The notes under the pieces are model-generated. The model searched no databases and was not told the DNA's origin. It worked only from the letters and a program-made list of their open reading frames with translations. A program made the position numbers and the translations under genes. Shown here piece by piece: positions 26,075-35,416 of a stretch of 64,000 bases of DNA. Numbering within the stretch: the first letter of the stretch is position 1; every line of letters begins with the position of its first letter. The stretch is from Geoanaerobacter sp964528055 (lineage in GTDB: Bacteria > Desulfobacterota > Desulfuromonadia > Geobacterales > DSM-12255), in assembly GCA_964528055.1 (NCBI GenBank), contig CAZGQM010000017.1:1-64000 (forward strand), read 5' to 3'.

Positions 26075-26303
26075 AATATCCGGCGCATATACTTACACTT
26101 GAGATCTGGGGTTGTCAACGCTCTAACGTCGAAAGATGTATTCATGAGGGTCGAAGCAAAAGAAGAATCTGATCACCATAAAGAATGATCTGGAGCGGGT
26201 ACCCAGAAAGCCGACTGATATTAGCCATAAACATTGATAAATTTCGGTTATTTGTGTTAGTGTGCAAAGCATCGCCTTACCGAAAGAGACCTTGTGAATA
26301 TTG

Positions 26304-27008
26304 ATGACCCATTGTTTCGCCGACAATCTTAGCAGACTTGAAGAGCGGATCGGCTACCGTTTCACTGATCAGTGCCTTCTTCAGGAAGCACTTACCCATC
26401 GTTCATACCTGAACGAGGCACCACTGGATGGCGTTGCCGACAACGAGCGTCTTGAATTTTTCGGGGATTCGGTCCTTTCTCTTTTCATAAGTCACCGCCT
26501 CTTTCTTGAGTTCCCCGACAAGCGTGAAGGAGAGCTGTCGAGGCTCAGGGCCTCTCTGGTGGATGAGGCTGCACTTGCAAAAATGGCTGAGGGGGTGGGG
26601 ATTGGGGAGTGCCTCCGTTTAGGCCGTGGAGAGGAACGGACCGGAGGTCGAACGAAGCGATCGATTCTTGCAGATGCCTATGAGGCGCTAATAGGGGCCA
26701 TTTATCTGGATGGCGGAGCGGATCTTGTTAAGCCCTTGATAGATCGGCATTACTCCCACCTGGCAGAGGTCGCAAATAATCTGTCATCGGAAAGGGACTC
26801 AAAAACCGAGTTCCAGGAACTGGCACAGTCCTGTCAGGGGATGACTCCGCATTACGTAACAACCGGTACCAGCGGCCCCGACCATGCGCGCATATTTACT
26901 GTTGCCGCATTTCTCGGTGATTTGCAGATGGGCGAGGGTAGCGGCATGAGCAAGAAAGAGGCGGAGCAGGAGGCGGCCCGGCAGAGCCTAGCAAGGCTGC
27001 GGCAGTGA
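26304..27008 (+). CDS. rnc: Ribonuclease III
   Basis: RNase III cuts double-stranded RNA, including rRNA precursors. The 234-residue protein has the signature NERLEFFGDSVLSLF with the metal-binding Glu and Asp, ADAYEALIGAIYLDGG with the second acidic pair, and a C-terminal dsRNA-binding domain (DSKTEFQELAQ ... GMSKKEAEQEAARQSLARL). ATG at 26304 is taken as start; TTG directly before it is also open. It leads a four-gene operon with a radical SAM gene, era and der; rnc-era linkage is common in bacteria. Confidence 0.96.
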   Translation: MTHCFADNLSRLEERIGYRFTDQCLLQEALTHRSYLNEAPLDGVADNERLEFFGDSVLSLFISHRLFLEFPDKREGELSRLRASLVDEAALAKMAEGVGIGECLRLGRGEERTGGRTKRSILADAYEALIGAIYLDGGADLVKPLIDRHYSHLAEVANNLSSERDSKTEFQELAQSCQGMTPHYVTTGTSGPDHARIFTVAAFLGDLQMGEGSGMSKKEAEQEAARQSLARLRQ

Positions 27009-28063
27009 TTGTCCCGTTTTTCATCTCACATCGCGGTTGCCCTCATCGCTGTGTCTTCTGTAACCAGCGGACCATTACCGGCAGTATGGGGGGGCTGCCG
27101 TCACCCTCAGAAATTCTCTCAACCATTGATGCCTTTCGTTTGACCTCCCCTGGAGATACAATTGAGGTGGCCTTTTACGGAGGGACTTTCACGAGTCTCT
27201 TGAGAAAGGAGCAGGGGGCTCTCTTGGCCCCTCTTCAACCTTTCATCCATGCCGGCGGGATTGAGTCGGTCCGCGTTTCTACACGTCCCGATGCCATTGA
27301 CGACGAGACCGTGGTATTTCTCCGGAACCACGGGGTGCGTACCGTCGAGCTCGGGGCGCAGTCAATGGATGATGCCGTCCTGGAACAGTCAGGTCGGGGG
27401 CATACGGCTGACGATGTGCGCTCTGCTGCAGCAGTTCTACGCAGAGCAGGGATGACGGTTGGGATCCAGCTCATGCCGGGGCTTCCCTGCTCGTCTCCCC
27501 GCAATGACCTTTCCTCGCTTTCTGAAGCGCTAAAGCTTGCACCAGATTTCCTCCGGATCTACCCGACCGTGGTATTATCCGGGACCGATCTGGAGCAGCT
27601 CTACTTGAAGGGAAGCTACAGGCCGCTCTCACTTGACGAGGCAGTGAAACTCTGCGGGGCAATGCTTCATCGATCCATGCGGGCTAAGATTCCGGTGATA
27701 AGAATGGGGCTGCAGGCCACAGATCCGCTGTCCGAGGCGGGCAATATCGTTGCCGGCCCGTATCACCCTGCGTTCCGGCAGCTGGTGGAGTCTGAAATCT
27801 GCCTTTCGCTCCTTCAAGGACTTGCAGCCGGCATACAACGCAATGCCAGTGCTGTTGTTCGCTGCGCACCCTCAAGGGTGTCGGATGTAATCGGGCAGCG
27901 TCGTACCAATCTTGAGCGGCTTTTTGCTGCCACCGGCGTCACTATCGAAAGGGTAGAATCCGACAAAAGGCTCTCGCCAATGGATTTCATCCTGGTGACG
28001 GAAAATGGTGAGTTCCAGGGGAATCTGTTGTTCGAATACGAGTACACCTATGAAGGGGAATAA
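27005..28063 (+). CDS. Radical SAM protein, Elp3-like
   Basis: The 352-residue protein starts with the radical SAM cluster motif CPHRCVFC (Cys-x3-Cys-x2-Cys) near residue 12, followed by VAFYGGTFTSL and VRVSTRPDAID, matching the Elp3-like radical SAM group. No acetyltransferase domain follows. The GTG start overlaps the rnc stop in GTGA, and era begins two bases after its stop. Place between rnc and era suggests a role in RNA modification or ribosome assembly, but this is inference. A coproporphyrinogen-type or tRNA-modifying activity cannot be told apart from sequence. Confidence 0.75.
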   Translation: MIVPFFISHRGCPHRCVFCNQRTITGSMGGLPSPSEILSTIDAFRLTSPGDTIEVAFYGGTFTSLLRKEQGALLAPLQPFIHAGGIESVRVSTRPDAIDDETVVFLRNHGVRTVELGAQSMDDAVLEQSGRGHTADDVRSAAAVLRRAGMTVGIQLMPGLPCSSPRNDLSSLSEALKLAPDFLRIYPTVVLSGTDLEQLYLKGSYRPLSLDEAVKLCGAMLHRSMRAKIPVIRMGLQATDPLSEAGNIVAGPYHPAFRQLVESEICLSLLQGLAAGIQRNASAVVRCAPSRVSDVIGQRRTNLERLFAATGVTIERVESDKRLSPMDFILVTENGEFQGNLLFEYEYTYEGE

Positions 28064-28065
28064 GA

Positions 28066-28959
28066 ATGCCTGAAAAATTTCGCTCTGGTTTTGTCGCAAT
28101 TATCGGTAGACCGAATGTGGGGAAGTCGACGCTCTTGAACCAGATTCTTGGAGAGAAGCTGGTGATTACATCGGACAAGCCACAGACCACCCGCAATCGG
28201 ATCCAGGGGATCCACAACAGGGAGGGGGGGCAGATCGTTTTTATCGACACACCAGGGATACACCGTGCCCATTCCCGGCTCAACCGCTATATGGTTCAGG
28301 AGGCCGGTGCCGCCATGGATGCGGTTGACGTGGTACTCTTTCTTGTCGAGACCGCAGGAAAACCGCTCGCACATTTTGAACTGGTTGCAGAGAGATTGAG
28401 CCGCGTTACATCACCGGTTATCCTGGTGGTGAACAAGATCGATCTCGCGAGCCGTGAGCTGCTTATGGCACGACTGGCCGAATACGGGAAACTCTTCAAC
28501 TTCCGCGAGATCATCCCTATCTCCGCAGCCACCGGCGATGGAGTCGAGAGGTTGGTGAACCTCATTCTGCCCCTTCTTCCGGAGGGGCCTGCCTATTTCC
28601 CGGACGACATCCTGACCGATGCGCCTGAGCGGTTTGTGGTGGCTGAGATCATTCGCGAGAAGGTATTCCGTCATACCGGCGACGAGATCCCTTATGCCGT
28701 TGCCGTTAACGTTGAAGATTTCGATGAGCCGGAAGATCGGGGGCTGATCCGGATCTCTGCGGTCATAACTGTAGAGCGAGATTCCCAGAAGGGGATCGTC
28801 ATTGGTCGACAGGGGGCGATGCTCAAGAAGATCGGAACCCTTGCCCGCAAGGAGATAGAGCAGCTGCTCGGCACCAAGGTCTTTTTGGAGCTGTTCGTCA
28901 GGGTACGTAAAGAGTGGACGGAAAACAAACATATGATGAAGGAACTGGGGTACGAATGA
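28066..28959 (+). CDS. era: GTPase Era
   Basis: Era binds the 3' end of 16S rRNA and supports 30S maturation. The 297-residue protein has G1 GRPNVGKSTLLNQ, G3 DTPGI, G4 VVNKIDL and G5 SAATGDG, then a C-terminal KH domain with VIGRQGAMLKKIGTLARKEIEQLLG. The length is normal. The end overlaps der in ATGA, and it follows the radical SAM gene by two bases. Confidence 0.97.
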   Translation: MPEKFRSGFVAIIGRPNVGKSTLLNQILGEKLVITSDKPQTTRNRIQGIHNREGGQIVFIDTPGIHRAHSRLNRYMVQEAGAAMDAVDVVLFLVETAGKPLAHFELVAERLSRVTSPVILVVNKIDLASRELLMARLAEYGKLFNFREIIPISAATGDGVERLVNLILPLLPEGPAYFPDDILTDAPERFVVAEIIREKVFRHTGDEIPYAVAVNVEDFDEPEDRGLIRISAVITVERDSQKGIVIGRQGAMLKKIGTLARKEIEQLLGTKVFLELFVRVRKEWTENKHMMKELGYE

Positions 28960-30284
28960 AACCGATAGTCGCAATAGTGGGGCGCCCAAACGTTGGCAAA
29001 TCAACCCTTTTCAACCGTCTGGCTGGGAGCCGAAGGGCAATCGTGGATGATACGCCCGGCGTGACCAGAGACCGCAACTATGCCACCATAGACCGTTACG
29101 AGGTGCCATTCATCCTGGTGGATACCGGCGGCTTTGAGCCGGTTACCCAGGATCGCCTGTTGCAGCAGATGCGCGAGCAGTCGCAACTCGCCATTGACGA
29201 GGCAGACGTAATCCTGTTTGTCATGGATGGCCGTGAAGGTCTTACGCCGGCAGATCGAGAGGTTGCCGACATGCTCAGGCGGGTGGACAAGCCGGTCTTT
29301 TTCCTGGTCAACAAGGTGGATGGAGAAAAACTGGAGGTCGCATCTGCAGACTTCTATGCCCTAGGTATCGAATCGATGCACACCATATCTGCCGAGCACA
29401 ACCGTGGCATCAACGACCTGATAGAGGAGCTGATGGGGATTCTCCCCCACTCCGTAAAGGACGATGCAGACAGGGAGGTGCCGAAAATAGCCGTGGTGGG
29501 GCGACCGAACGTCGGCAAGTCGTCACTGGTCAACAAACTTCTCGGTTTTGAGCGCTCTGTGGCCAATCCTATGGCAGGTACGACTCGAGACTCCGTAGAT
29601 ACCTTCTTTACCTGTAACAAAAAACGTTACCTCCTGATAGACACAGCCGGTATCAGGCGCAAAGGGAAGACCACGGAGAAACTCGAGAAGTACAGCGTGG
29701 TGGATGCCCTGAAAAGCATCGAACGGGCCGACGTTGCCCTGATCGTCATCAATGCGGAGGATGGGATTACCGAGCAGGACTCGAAAATTGCGGGGTATGC
29801 CTATGAGGCTGGTCGGGCCTGCATCTTTGTCGTGAACAAGTGGGATTTGGTGGAGAAGGACAATACAACAATCGGCAAGTTTGTTGACCGGATCCGAACA
29901 GAATTCAAGTATCTTCCGTTCGCTCCGATTATCTTTGTATCGGCAGAAAGCGGTCAGCGGGTGGCCAAGATCATCCCCGAAGTGGACAAAGTGGTGGCAC
30001 AGTTCACAAAACGGGTCTCTACCTCAGATCTGAACCAGGTGTTTACTGCCGCTACTGACGCCAAGCATGCGCCCCTTGCCAGCGGGAGGCGTGTCAAGTT
30101 CTACTATGCAACCCAGGTTGGCACCAAGCCTCCGACCTTTGTAATCTTTACCAACAGTCCCGAAGGGGTTCATTTTTCATATGAGCGTTACCTTGCCAAT
30201 CGTTTCAGGGAGGCATTCGGTTTTGAAGGGACCCCGATACGGATTATTTTCAGAGGCCGGGATCGTAAAGAGACTGAAAGGTGA
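28956..30284 (+). CDS. der: GTPase Der (EngA)
   Basis: Der is a double GTPase required for 50S ribosome assembly. The 442-residue protein has two G domains, each with GRPNVGKS (near residues 9 and 183), DTxG (DTGGFEP and DTAGIRRKGK), NKVD and NKWD, and a C-terminal KH-like domain (VKFYYATQVGTKPPTFVIFTN). ATG at 28956 overlaps the era stop; the longer frame starting at 28914 lies within era. It ends the rnc-era operon. Confidence 0.97.
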   Translation: MKPIVAIVGRPNVGKSTLFNRLAGSRRAIVDDTPGVTRDRNYATIDRYEVPFILVDTGGFEPVTQDRLLQQMREQSQLAIDEADVILFVMDGREGLTPADREVADMLRRVDKPVFFLVNKVDGEKLEVASADFYALGIESMHTISAEHNRGINDLIEELMGILPHSVKDDADREVPKIAVVGRPNVGKSSLVNKLLGFERSVANPMAGTTRDSVDTFFTCNKKRYLLIDTAGIRRKGKTTEKLEKYSVVDALKSIERADVALIVINAEDGITEQDSKIAGYAYEAGRACIFVVNKWDLVEKDNTTIGKFVDRIRTEFKYLPFAPIIFVSAESGQRVAKIIPEVDKVVAQFTKRVSTSDLNQVFTAATDAKHAPLASGRRVKFYYATQVGTKPPTFVIFTNSPEGVHFSYERYLANRFREAFGFEGTPIRIIFRGRDRKETER

Positions 30285-30337
30285 ATTGTGAATTGCGAAT
30301 CTAAGGGATTAACCTGTCAGTATCAGGAGTTCCAGGC

Positions 30338-32032
30338 ATGAGCCTTGTCGGCAACCTTGAAGATCTAGGGTTGGGCGAAATACTTCAGATCGTCAGCCTT
30401 AGCAGGAAATCCGGTCTCCTGGCGATCAGGTGCAGCAGTCAGGTCGCTAAGATTTTCTTTCGTCAGGGGCAGGTGGTAAAGGCAGGTTCAACAGCCTGTC
30501 CTGTCGATCTGGGTCAGACTCTCCTTGCAAAGGGGGTTCTTGACAAGACCACCCTGGAATTTGCCATGTCTCTGCAGAAGGAAGGTGGTTACACCCGGAG
30601 GCTGACAGAGATACTTGTTCAGGAGTGCAAGGTTGATGCTGTCGCAGTGGAAGAACTGGGGCGAGGTCTGGTTGAGAATATCGTCTATTCACTCTTTGAC
30701 TGGGAAGAGGGAACCTTTGACTTTGAACTCCAGGACAACCTGGACGCTGTGGATGACATACGCACCGATACCCTCCAGATCATGCTTGGAAACGGACTCA
30801 ACGCCCAGTACCTGGCAATGGAGGGTTCCAGGATTATCGACGAACTGAGGAATGGCTCCGAACGCAGGTCTGCCGTATCAGAGGAGTCAGCAGCAGAAGA
30901 TACGGTAGATTTTGCGTTCGATCTGTTGCAGGAGCCTCCATCGGAATCAGGGGATGTCGAATCATCTGATTCTCTGGCTTCAGGACTGCCTACTACCCGG
31001 AGGATTGTCCTTATTGATGACGAAGAGTTGATCAGGGATGCCTTGGCAGCTTCATTGAATGACCAGGGATATGCAGTTTCGACGTACGGCAAGGGGGAAG
31101 AGGCGCTGATAGGGATCGACACCCTCTATCGCACTGGTGAAAGGCCTTCGCTGGTAGTGGATCTAATCATGCCGAGGATGGACGGAACTGGTCTGCTGGG
31201 GGGGCTTGAACTGATTGAACTGGTGCGAGCCAATTTCCCGGAGCTTGTTGCACTGGTTCTTACCGACCACCATAATGCCGACGCGGAACAACGGCTGGCA
31301 GAACTGGGCTGTGCGCTGATCCTGAAGCCTGCCAGAGAAGACATCATCAAACCTACAGTTGCTGCATCCTTTGCAGCAAGACTCTTGCAGGCAGTTGGCT
31401 CTGGGGGAAGAGTCAATAAGGGGGTGCCTGGATGCAGGGTCAATATAGGTGATGAACTTCGGATGGAGATGGGAGATGATTCGAGTCAGTCTTCCGGGGT
31501 GGTGCAAAGCACCGGCATCTCTCTCCTTAGAGGGATGCTTGAGGAACTGAACAACCCGGCTCTGGGCGGCGGAATCATCCTGCTGGTGCTCCGTTTTGCG
31601 TCGGAGTTCATGGCAAGGGCGGTTATCTTCATTGTCAAGAATGAGGAGATTGTCGGCCTTGGCCAGTTTGGAATCGAAGATCAGGGGCAACCTGCAGATA
31701 TTCGTGTGCGGGCCATCAAGATCCCCTGCAGGGAGAAATCCGTTTTCAGCGAGGTTGTTGAATCACAACTTCCTGTTAAACTGCAACTGGACTCCAGCCA
31801 CTGGAGCAGGTATCTCATGGAGCAGATAGGAGGGGATCCTGTGGAAGCTTTTCTTGGTCCGATCGTCAGCGAAGGGAAGGCCGTTGCGCTTCTCTACGGT
31901 GACAACGGCAACGAAGGACGACCGATCGGAGATACCGATTCGCTGGAAATTTTTCTTTCTCAGGCAGGAATCGCAATGGAGAAAGCGCTCCTGCAGCGCA
32001 AGCTGAAAGAAAAACATCCGGAGGTTATGTGA
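30338..32032 (+). CDS. DUF4388 (PATAN)-receiver-GAF-like regulator
   Basis: The 564-residue protein has three parts. Residues 1-190 match DUF4388: SLVGNLEDLGLGEILQIVSLSRKSGLLAIR and IFFRQGQVVKAG. Residues 220-360 form a receiver with the acidic pair in VLIDDEEL, the phosphoacceptor Asp in SLVVDLIMPRMDG and the lysine in LILKPAR. The last 170 residues look GAF-like. DUF4388 proteins occur with gliding, type IV pilus and chemosensory systems. It is the first gene of the chemosensory operon and its stop overlaps the start of a CheY-like gene. Its ribosome site is CAGGAG. Confidence 0.75.
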   Translation: MSLVGNLEDLGLGEILQIVSLSRKSGLLAIRCSSQVAKIFFRQGQVVKAGSTACPVDLGQTLLAKGVLDKTTLEFAMSLQKEGGYTRRLTEILVQECKVDAVAVEELGRGLVENIVYSLFDWEEGTFDFELQDNLDAVDDIRTDTLQIMLGNGLNAQYLAMEGSRIIDELRNGSERRSAVSEESAAEDTVDFAFDLLQEPPSESGDVESSDSLASGLPTTRRIVLIDDEELIRDALAASLNDQGYAVSTYGKGEEALIGIDTLYRTGERPSLVVDLIMPRMDGTGLLGGLELIELVRANFPELVALVLTDHHNADAEQRLAELGCALILKPAREDIIKPTVAASFAARLLQAVGSGGRVNKGVPGCRVNIGDELRMEMGDDSSQSSGVVQSTGISLLRGMLEELNNPALGGGIILLVLRFASEFMARAVIFIVKNEEIVGLGQFGIEDQGQPADIRVRAIKIPCREKSVFSEVVESQLPVKLQLDSSHWSRYLMEQIGGDPVEAFLGPIVSEGKAVALLYGDNGNEGRPIGDTDSLEIFLSQAGIAMEKALLQRKLKEKHPEVM

Positions 32033-32409
32033 AAAAGATACTTATTGCCGACGATTCTCCTGCCATGCGATCTCTTCTGATCTCCACCATAGAGGCGTTG
32101 GAGGGGTTCGAAATCGTCGAGGCGGCAAACGGATTCGAGGCACTTCGCCTTCTCCCTCGTGAAAACGTTGACCTGGTCATTACAGACATCAACATGCCTG
32201 ATATCAATGGTCTCGAGCTTATCCGGTACATGCGCGACAACAGCATGTACCGGTCGATTCCGCTTTTTATCATATCCACAGAAATCAGTGAAAAGGATCT
32301 GGCAAAGGGACTTGCGATGGGTGCAAACGAGTACCTGGTGAAGCCGTTCGATCCTTCAAGGCTGCAGAGCCTCTTGATCAAATACCTGGGCCAAGCAGTT
32401 GTAACGTAA
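32029..32409 (+). CDS. CheY-like response regulator
   Basis: The 126-residue protein is a stand-alone receiver: the acidic pair in IADDSPAMR, phosphoacceptor Asp in VITDINMPDINGLE, the Ser/Thr switch in FIISTE and the lysine in LVKPFD. It lacks any output domain, as in CheY. The GTG start overlaps the upstream stop in GTGA. The target could be a motor, a pilus or another output; it cannot be told from sequence. Confidence 0.9.
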   Translation: MKKILIADDSPAMRSLLISTIEALEGFEIVEAANGFEALRLLPRENVDLVITDINMPDINGLELIRYMRDNSMYRSIPLFIISTEISEKDLAKGLAMGANEYLVKPFDPSRLQSLLIKYLGQAVVT

Positions 32410-32466
32410 TAATAAGGGTATCGTCCGTATTTCAGCATTTTTGACCTGATGATTTAGTTTCATTTG

Positions 32467-32472
32467 TATAAT
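32467..32472 (+). promoter_or_regulatory. Possible -10 box before cheA
   Basis: A perfect TATAAT lies 28 bases before the cheA ATG, in a 91-base gap after the CheY-like gene. TTGACC occurs 20 bases upstream, too far for a standard sigma-70 promoter, so this is only a candidate internal promoter. Confidence 0.3.
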
Positions 32473-32500
32473 TCCCATTTTCGGAGGCCGACAGGCAACC

Positions 32501-34570
32501 ATGTCAGGACCGAACGATATCGTAGGCAAGGCCGTTAAAGATTTTCTGGCCGAGGCAGAAGAGATCGTAGATCAGCTAAACAACGATCTGATCGCTATGG
32601 GGGACTGCGCCGAAACCGGCGACTGCAACCCTGACCTGCTTAACTCCATTTTCAGGGGAGCCCACTCCCTCAAGGGACTGGCAGGCATCTTTGGCTTCGG
32701 TGAGATCGGAACCCTCGCCCATAACATGGAGAACCTCCTTGATTCGCTTCGACTGGGAAAAATCAGCCTGAACGCCTCAATCATGACTGTTCTGTTTGAC
32801 GCCATGGACCTTCTCGGCAACCTGGTACGTGGTGCCAGCGATGGACATATGGACGCCAATGGTATCGCCGACATGGTGGCTCGGTTGAATGCCTGTGCAA
32901 CGAACACCAAGCAGAGCTCTGGGCACTCACCGCTCACTGCACTGGGGCTGGCTGAGTCGGTTCTTGGTGCACTTACAGAATATGAGGAGCATCGTCTCCT
33001 TGAGAATGTCAACAAAGGACGGAGGATATTTTCTGTAATTGCGTCATTCAGCCTGATGACTTTTGACGTTGAATTGGGGGATCTTACCGATCTTCTCAAG
33101 AAAGAGGGGGAGGTTATCAGCACCCTTCCCAGTGTGGGAAGCGGCAACGAAGGTGGGATAGACTTCGAACTTCTTTTCGGCACTTCGAGACGCCTCGATG
33201 AATTGACAACTATTATCAGCAAACCCTCTGTAGTGATTCGCAGACTGGGAGGGGATGAATCTCCGGCAGAGTATGCGCCTGAAACTCCTGTGCAGCTTCC
33301 TTCACCACAGCTCTCTGAAGAAGCCGTTTCCACAGAACCGTCTCCTCTGTCGAAGAGTGCCGATACAGCGGTGACCGCCAAGAGTATGAGCCGTATGGTT
33401 CGAGTAGATATCCTTAAGCTTGACGAACTGATGAATATAGTCGGCGAACTGGTACTCTCCCAGTCGACCATCAACGAACTGGTCGGCAAGGTCCGCGTCA
33501 GCGGCTATTCCACTTTGGCTATTGAGCTGGGAAAGGCTGCCAAGGGTTTGCAGCGAAAACTCAACGAATTGCAGAAAGGGGTCATGGAGATTCGAATGAT
33601 CCCAGTCGGACAGCTTTACGAGAAAATGTCACGGATAGTCAGGAAGATCGCGAGGGAACAGGGGAAAAAAATCGATCTCCGCTTCTTCGGAGCTGACACC
33701 GAACTGGACAAACTGATCATAGAAGATATCTCTGATCCGATGATGCACATCATCCGAAACTCCATCGACCATGCCATTGAGCTCCCAGACGAGAGAGTGA
33801 GGCTTGGCAAGGACGAAAAGGGGTTGATAAAGCTTTCTTCTTTCCAGAAGGGGAACCATGTTGTCATAGAGGTAGAGGATGACGGTCGTGGGATAGACAT
33901 CGCCAAGGTGAAGAAGAAGGCCTTTGAAAAAGGGCTGATCCAGAACCCGGATGCACTCTCCGAGCGTGAGGCGTTGGAGTTGATCTTTCTGCCGGGATTT
34001 TCAACCAGCGACAACATTACAGATGTCTCTGGTCGCGGGGTCGGCATGGATGTGGTCAAGAACAATATCGCCGGAGTCTCCGGCATGGTTGACATAGAGA
34101 CCCGGCTAGGGGTTGGAACCAAGATCATCATAACGCTGCCGATCACACTGGCTATCATCAAGGCACTGATCATCAATTCGGCAGGCCGAACCTATGCCAT
34201 GCCGATAACCTCTGTGCTTGAAACCATCCTTGTGGAGAGTCGTGATATTCTCACCGTTGAACGTAAGGAGGTCATCCAGCTTCGAGAAATGACTCTGCCG
34301 CTGGTCAGGCTTAACCGGGTGTTTGAGCTTAACGACAGTGAGATGCCAATTGAGTGCTTTTATGTTGTAGTGGTCGGTGTGGCGGAGAAGCGATTGGGGA
34401 TCGTTGTTGACGATCTGCTGGGGCAGCAGGATATCGTGATCAAATCGATCGGCGAGACCTTCAAGAGGTTCAGGGGGATATCCGGCGCTGCCGACCTGGG
34501 GGACCAGAGGACTATTCTCGTGCTGGATGTGGGGGGGATAATTGCCGAAGCCACCTGGGGGACGATGTGA
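32501..34570 (+). CDS. cheA: Chemotaxis histidine kinase CheA
   Basis: The 689-residue kinase begins with an HPt domain whose phosphorylated His is in FRGAHSLKGLAGIFG near residue 53. A linker of variable sequence is followed by the dimerisation domain (MVRVDILKLDELMNIVGELV), the ATPase domain with HIIRNSIDHAIELPDER (N box), DDGRGID (G1) and SGRGVGMDVVK (G2), and the C-terminal CheW-like regulatory domain. No receiver is attached. It is the centre of a chemosensory operon with two CheW, CheR and CheB but no receptor gene in the window. Confidence 0.95.
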   Translation: MSGPNDIVGKAVKDFLAEAEEIVDQLNNDLIAMGDCAETGDCNPDLLNSIFRGAHSLKGLAGIFGFGEIGTLAHNMENLLDSLRLGKISLNASIMTVLFDAMDLLGNLVRGASDGHMDANGIADMVARLNACATNTKQSSGHSPLTALGLAESVLGALTEYEEHRLLENVNKGRRIFSVIASFSLMTFDVELGDLTDLLKKEGEVISTLPSVGSGNEGGIDFELLFGTSRRLDELTTIISKPSVVIRRLGGDESPAEYAPETPVQLPSPQLSEEAVSTEPSPLSKSADTAVTAKSMSRMVRVDILKLDELMNIVGELVLSQSTINELVGKVRVSGYSTLAIELGKAAKGLQRKLNELQKGVMEIRMIPVGQLYEKMSRIVRKIAREQGKKIDLRFFGADTELDKLIIEDISDPMMHIIRNSIDHAIELPDERVRLGKDEKGLIKLSSFQKGNHVVIEVEDDGRGIDIAKVKKKAFEKGLIQNPDALSEREALELIFLPGFSTSDNITDVSGRGVGMDVVKNNIAGVSGMVDIETRLGVGTKIIITLPITLAIIKALIINSAGRTYAMPITSVLETILVESRDILTVERKEVIQLREMTLPLVRLNRVFELNDSEMPIECFYVVVVGVAEKRLGIVVDDLLGQQDIVIKSIGETFKRFRGISGAADLGDQRTILVLDVGGIIAEATWGTM

Positions 34571-34582
34571 GGGCCATGCGGA

Positions 34583-35386
34583 ATGTATAAGGAATTCTAC
34601 GGGTTCAGCGACAAGCCGTTCAGCAAGACCCCTGATCCACGGTACCTCTACCTGAGTCGTGGGCACAGGGAGGCGCTGGCCCGTCTCAAATATGTGCTGG
34701 AGGAGAGGGAAATGGCGTTGTTGACCGGAGAGATCGGTTGTGGAAAGACAACCATCTCCCGCGCGCTGATGGACACCATGGGGGATGCCTACCGCTTCTG
34801 TTTCGTTCTCAACCCACGGTTATCTTCCCAGGAATTCCTCAGAACCGTAGCGCGAAGCCTCTGCTCAGCGGTTCCATCTTCAAGCAAGGATGACCTCCTG
34901 AAGGAGTTGACGGATTCACTCTACCTTCTCCACTGTGAGGGGATTACTCCGGTCCTGGTAATTGACGAGGCACAGCTTATTCCGGATCGTGAGGTGTACG
35001 ATGAAATTCGCCTCCTGACGAACTTCCAGCTGGACGACCGGAACCTGCTGAGTGTGATCCTGATGGGGCAGCCCGAGCTGCGGACCGTACTGGCTTCTCC
35101 CCAGTTGGAGCCTTTCCGCCAGAGGATTGCCATATCCTACCACCTGATGCCCCTTACCCTGGACGAGACGCAGGAGTACCTGGATTTTCGTATGGAAGTG
35201 GCAGGCGGTTTCCCCGGCCTGTTTACGCCTGACGCGGTGCAGCGGATATATGAAATGTCGGGAGGCGTACCTCGGATGATTAATCTCATCTCAACCAATG
35301 CCCTTCTTGAGGGGTTTGGGAGGGAGGAAGCCCTGATCCATGGAGAGCTTGTGGAGTCGCTCAGGGAAGAACTGCTGCATATTTGA
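34583..35386 (+). CDS. GspA/ExeA/MshM-type AAA ATPase
   Basis: The 267-residue protein is an ATPase of the ExeA/GspA type: FYGFSDKPFSKTPDPRYLYLSRGHREALARL at the start, Walker A GEIGCGKTTISRA, Walker B VLVIDEAQLI, and GVPRMINLIS as the sensor 2 region. Relatives help assemble type II secretion or MSHA-type pili, usually with a peptidoglycan-binding C-terminal domain; here the protein ends without it and without a membrane segment. Its place between cheA and cheW is unusual for chemotaxis operons and suggests a link to a secretion or pilus output. Confidence 0.82.
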   Translation: MYKEFYGFSDKPFSKTPDPRYLYLSRGHREALARLKYVLEEREMALLTGEIGCGKTTISRALMDTMGDAYRFCFVLNPRLSSQEFLRTVARSLCSAVPSSSKDDLLKELTDSLYLLHCEGITPVLVIDEAQLIPDREVYDEIRLLTNFQLDDRNLLSVILMGQPELRTVLASPQLEPFRQRIAISYHLMPLTLDETQEYLDFRMEVAGGFPGLFTPDAVQRIYEMSGGVPRMINLISTNALLEGFGREEALIHGELVESLREELLHI

Positions 35387-35416
35387 TTGTTAGAGTAGAG
35401 GAGCGGGTAGAGAGTT

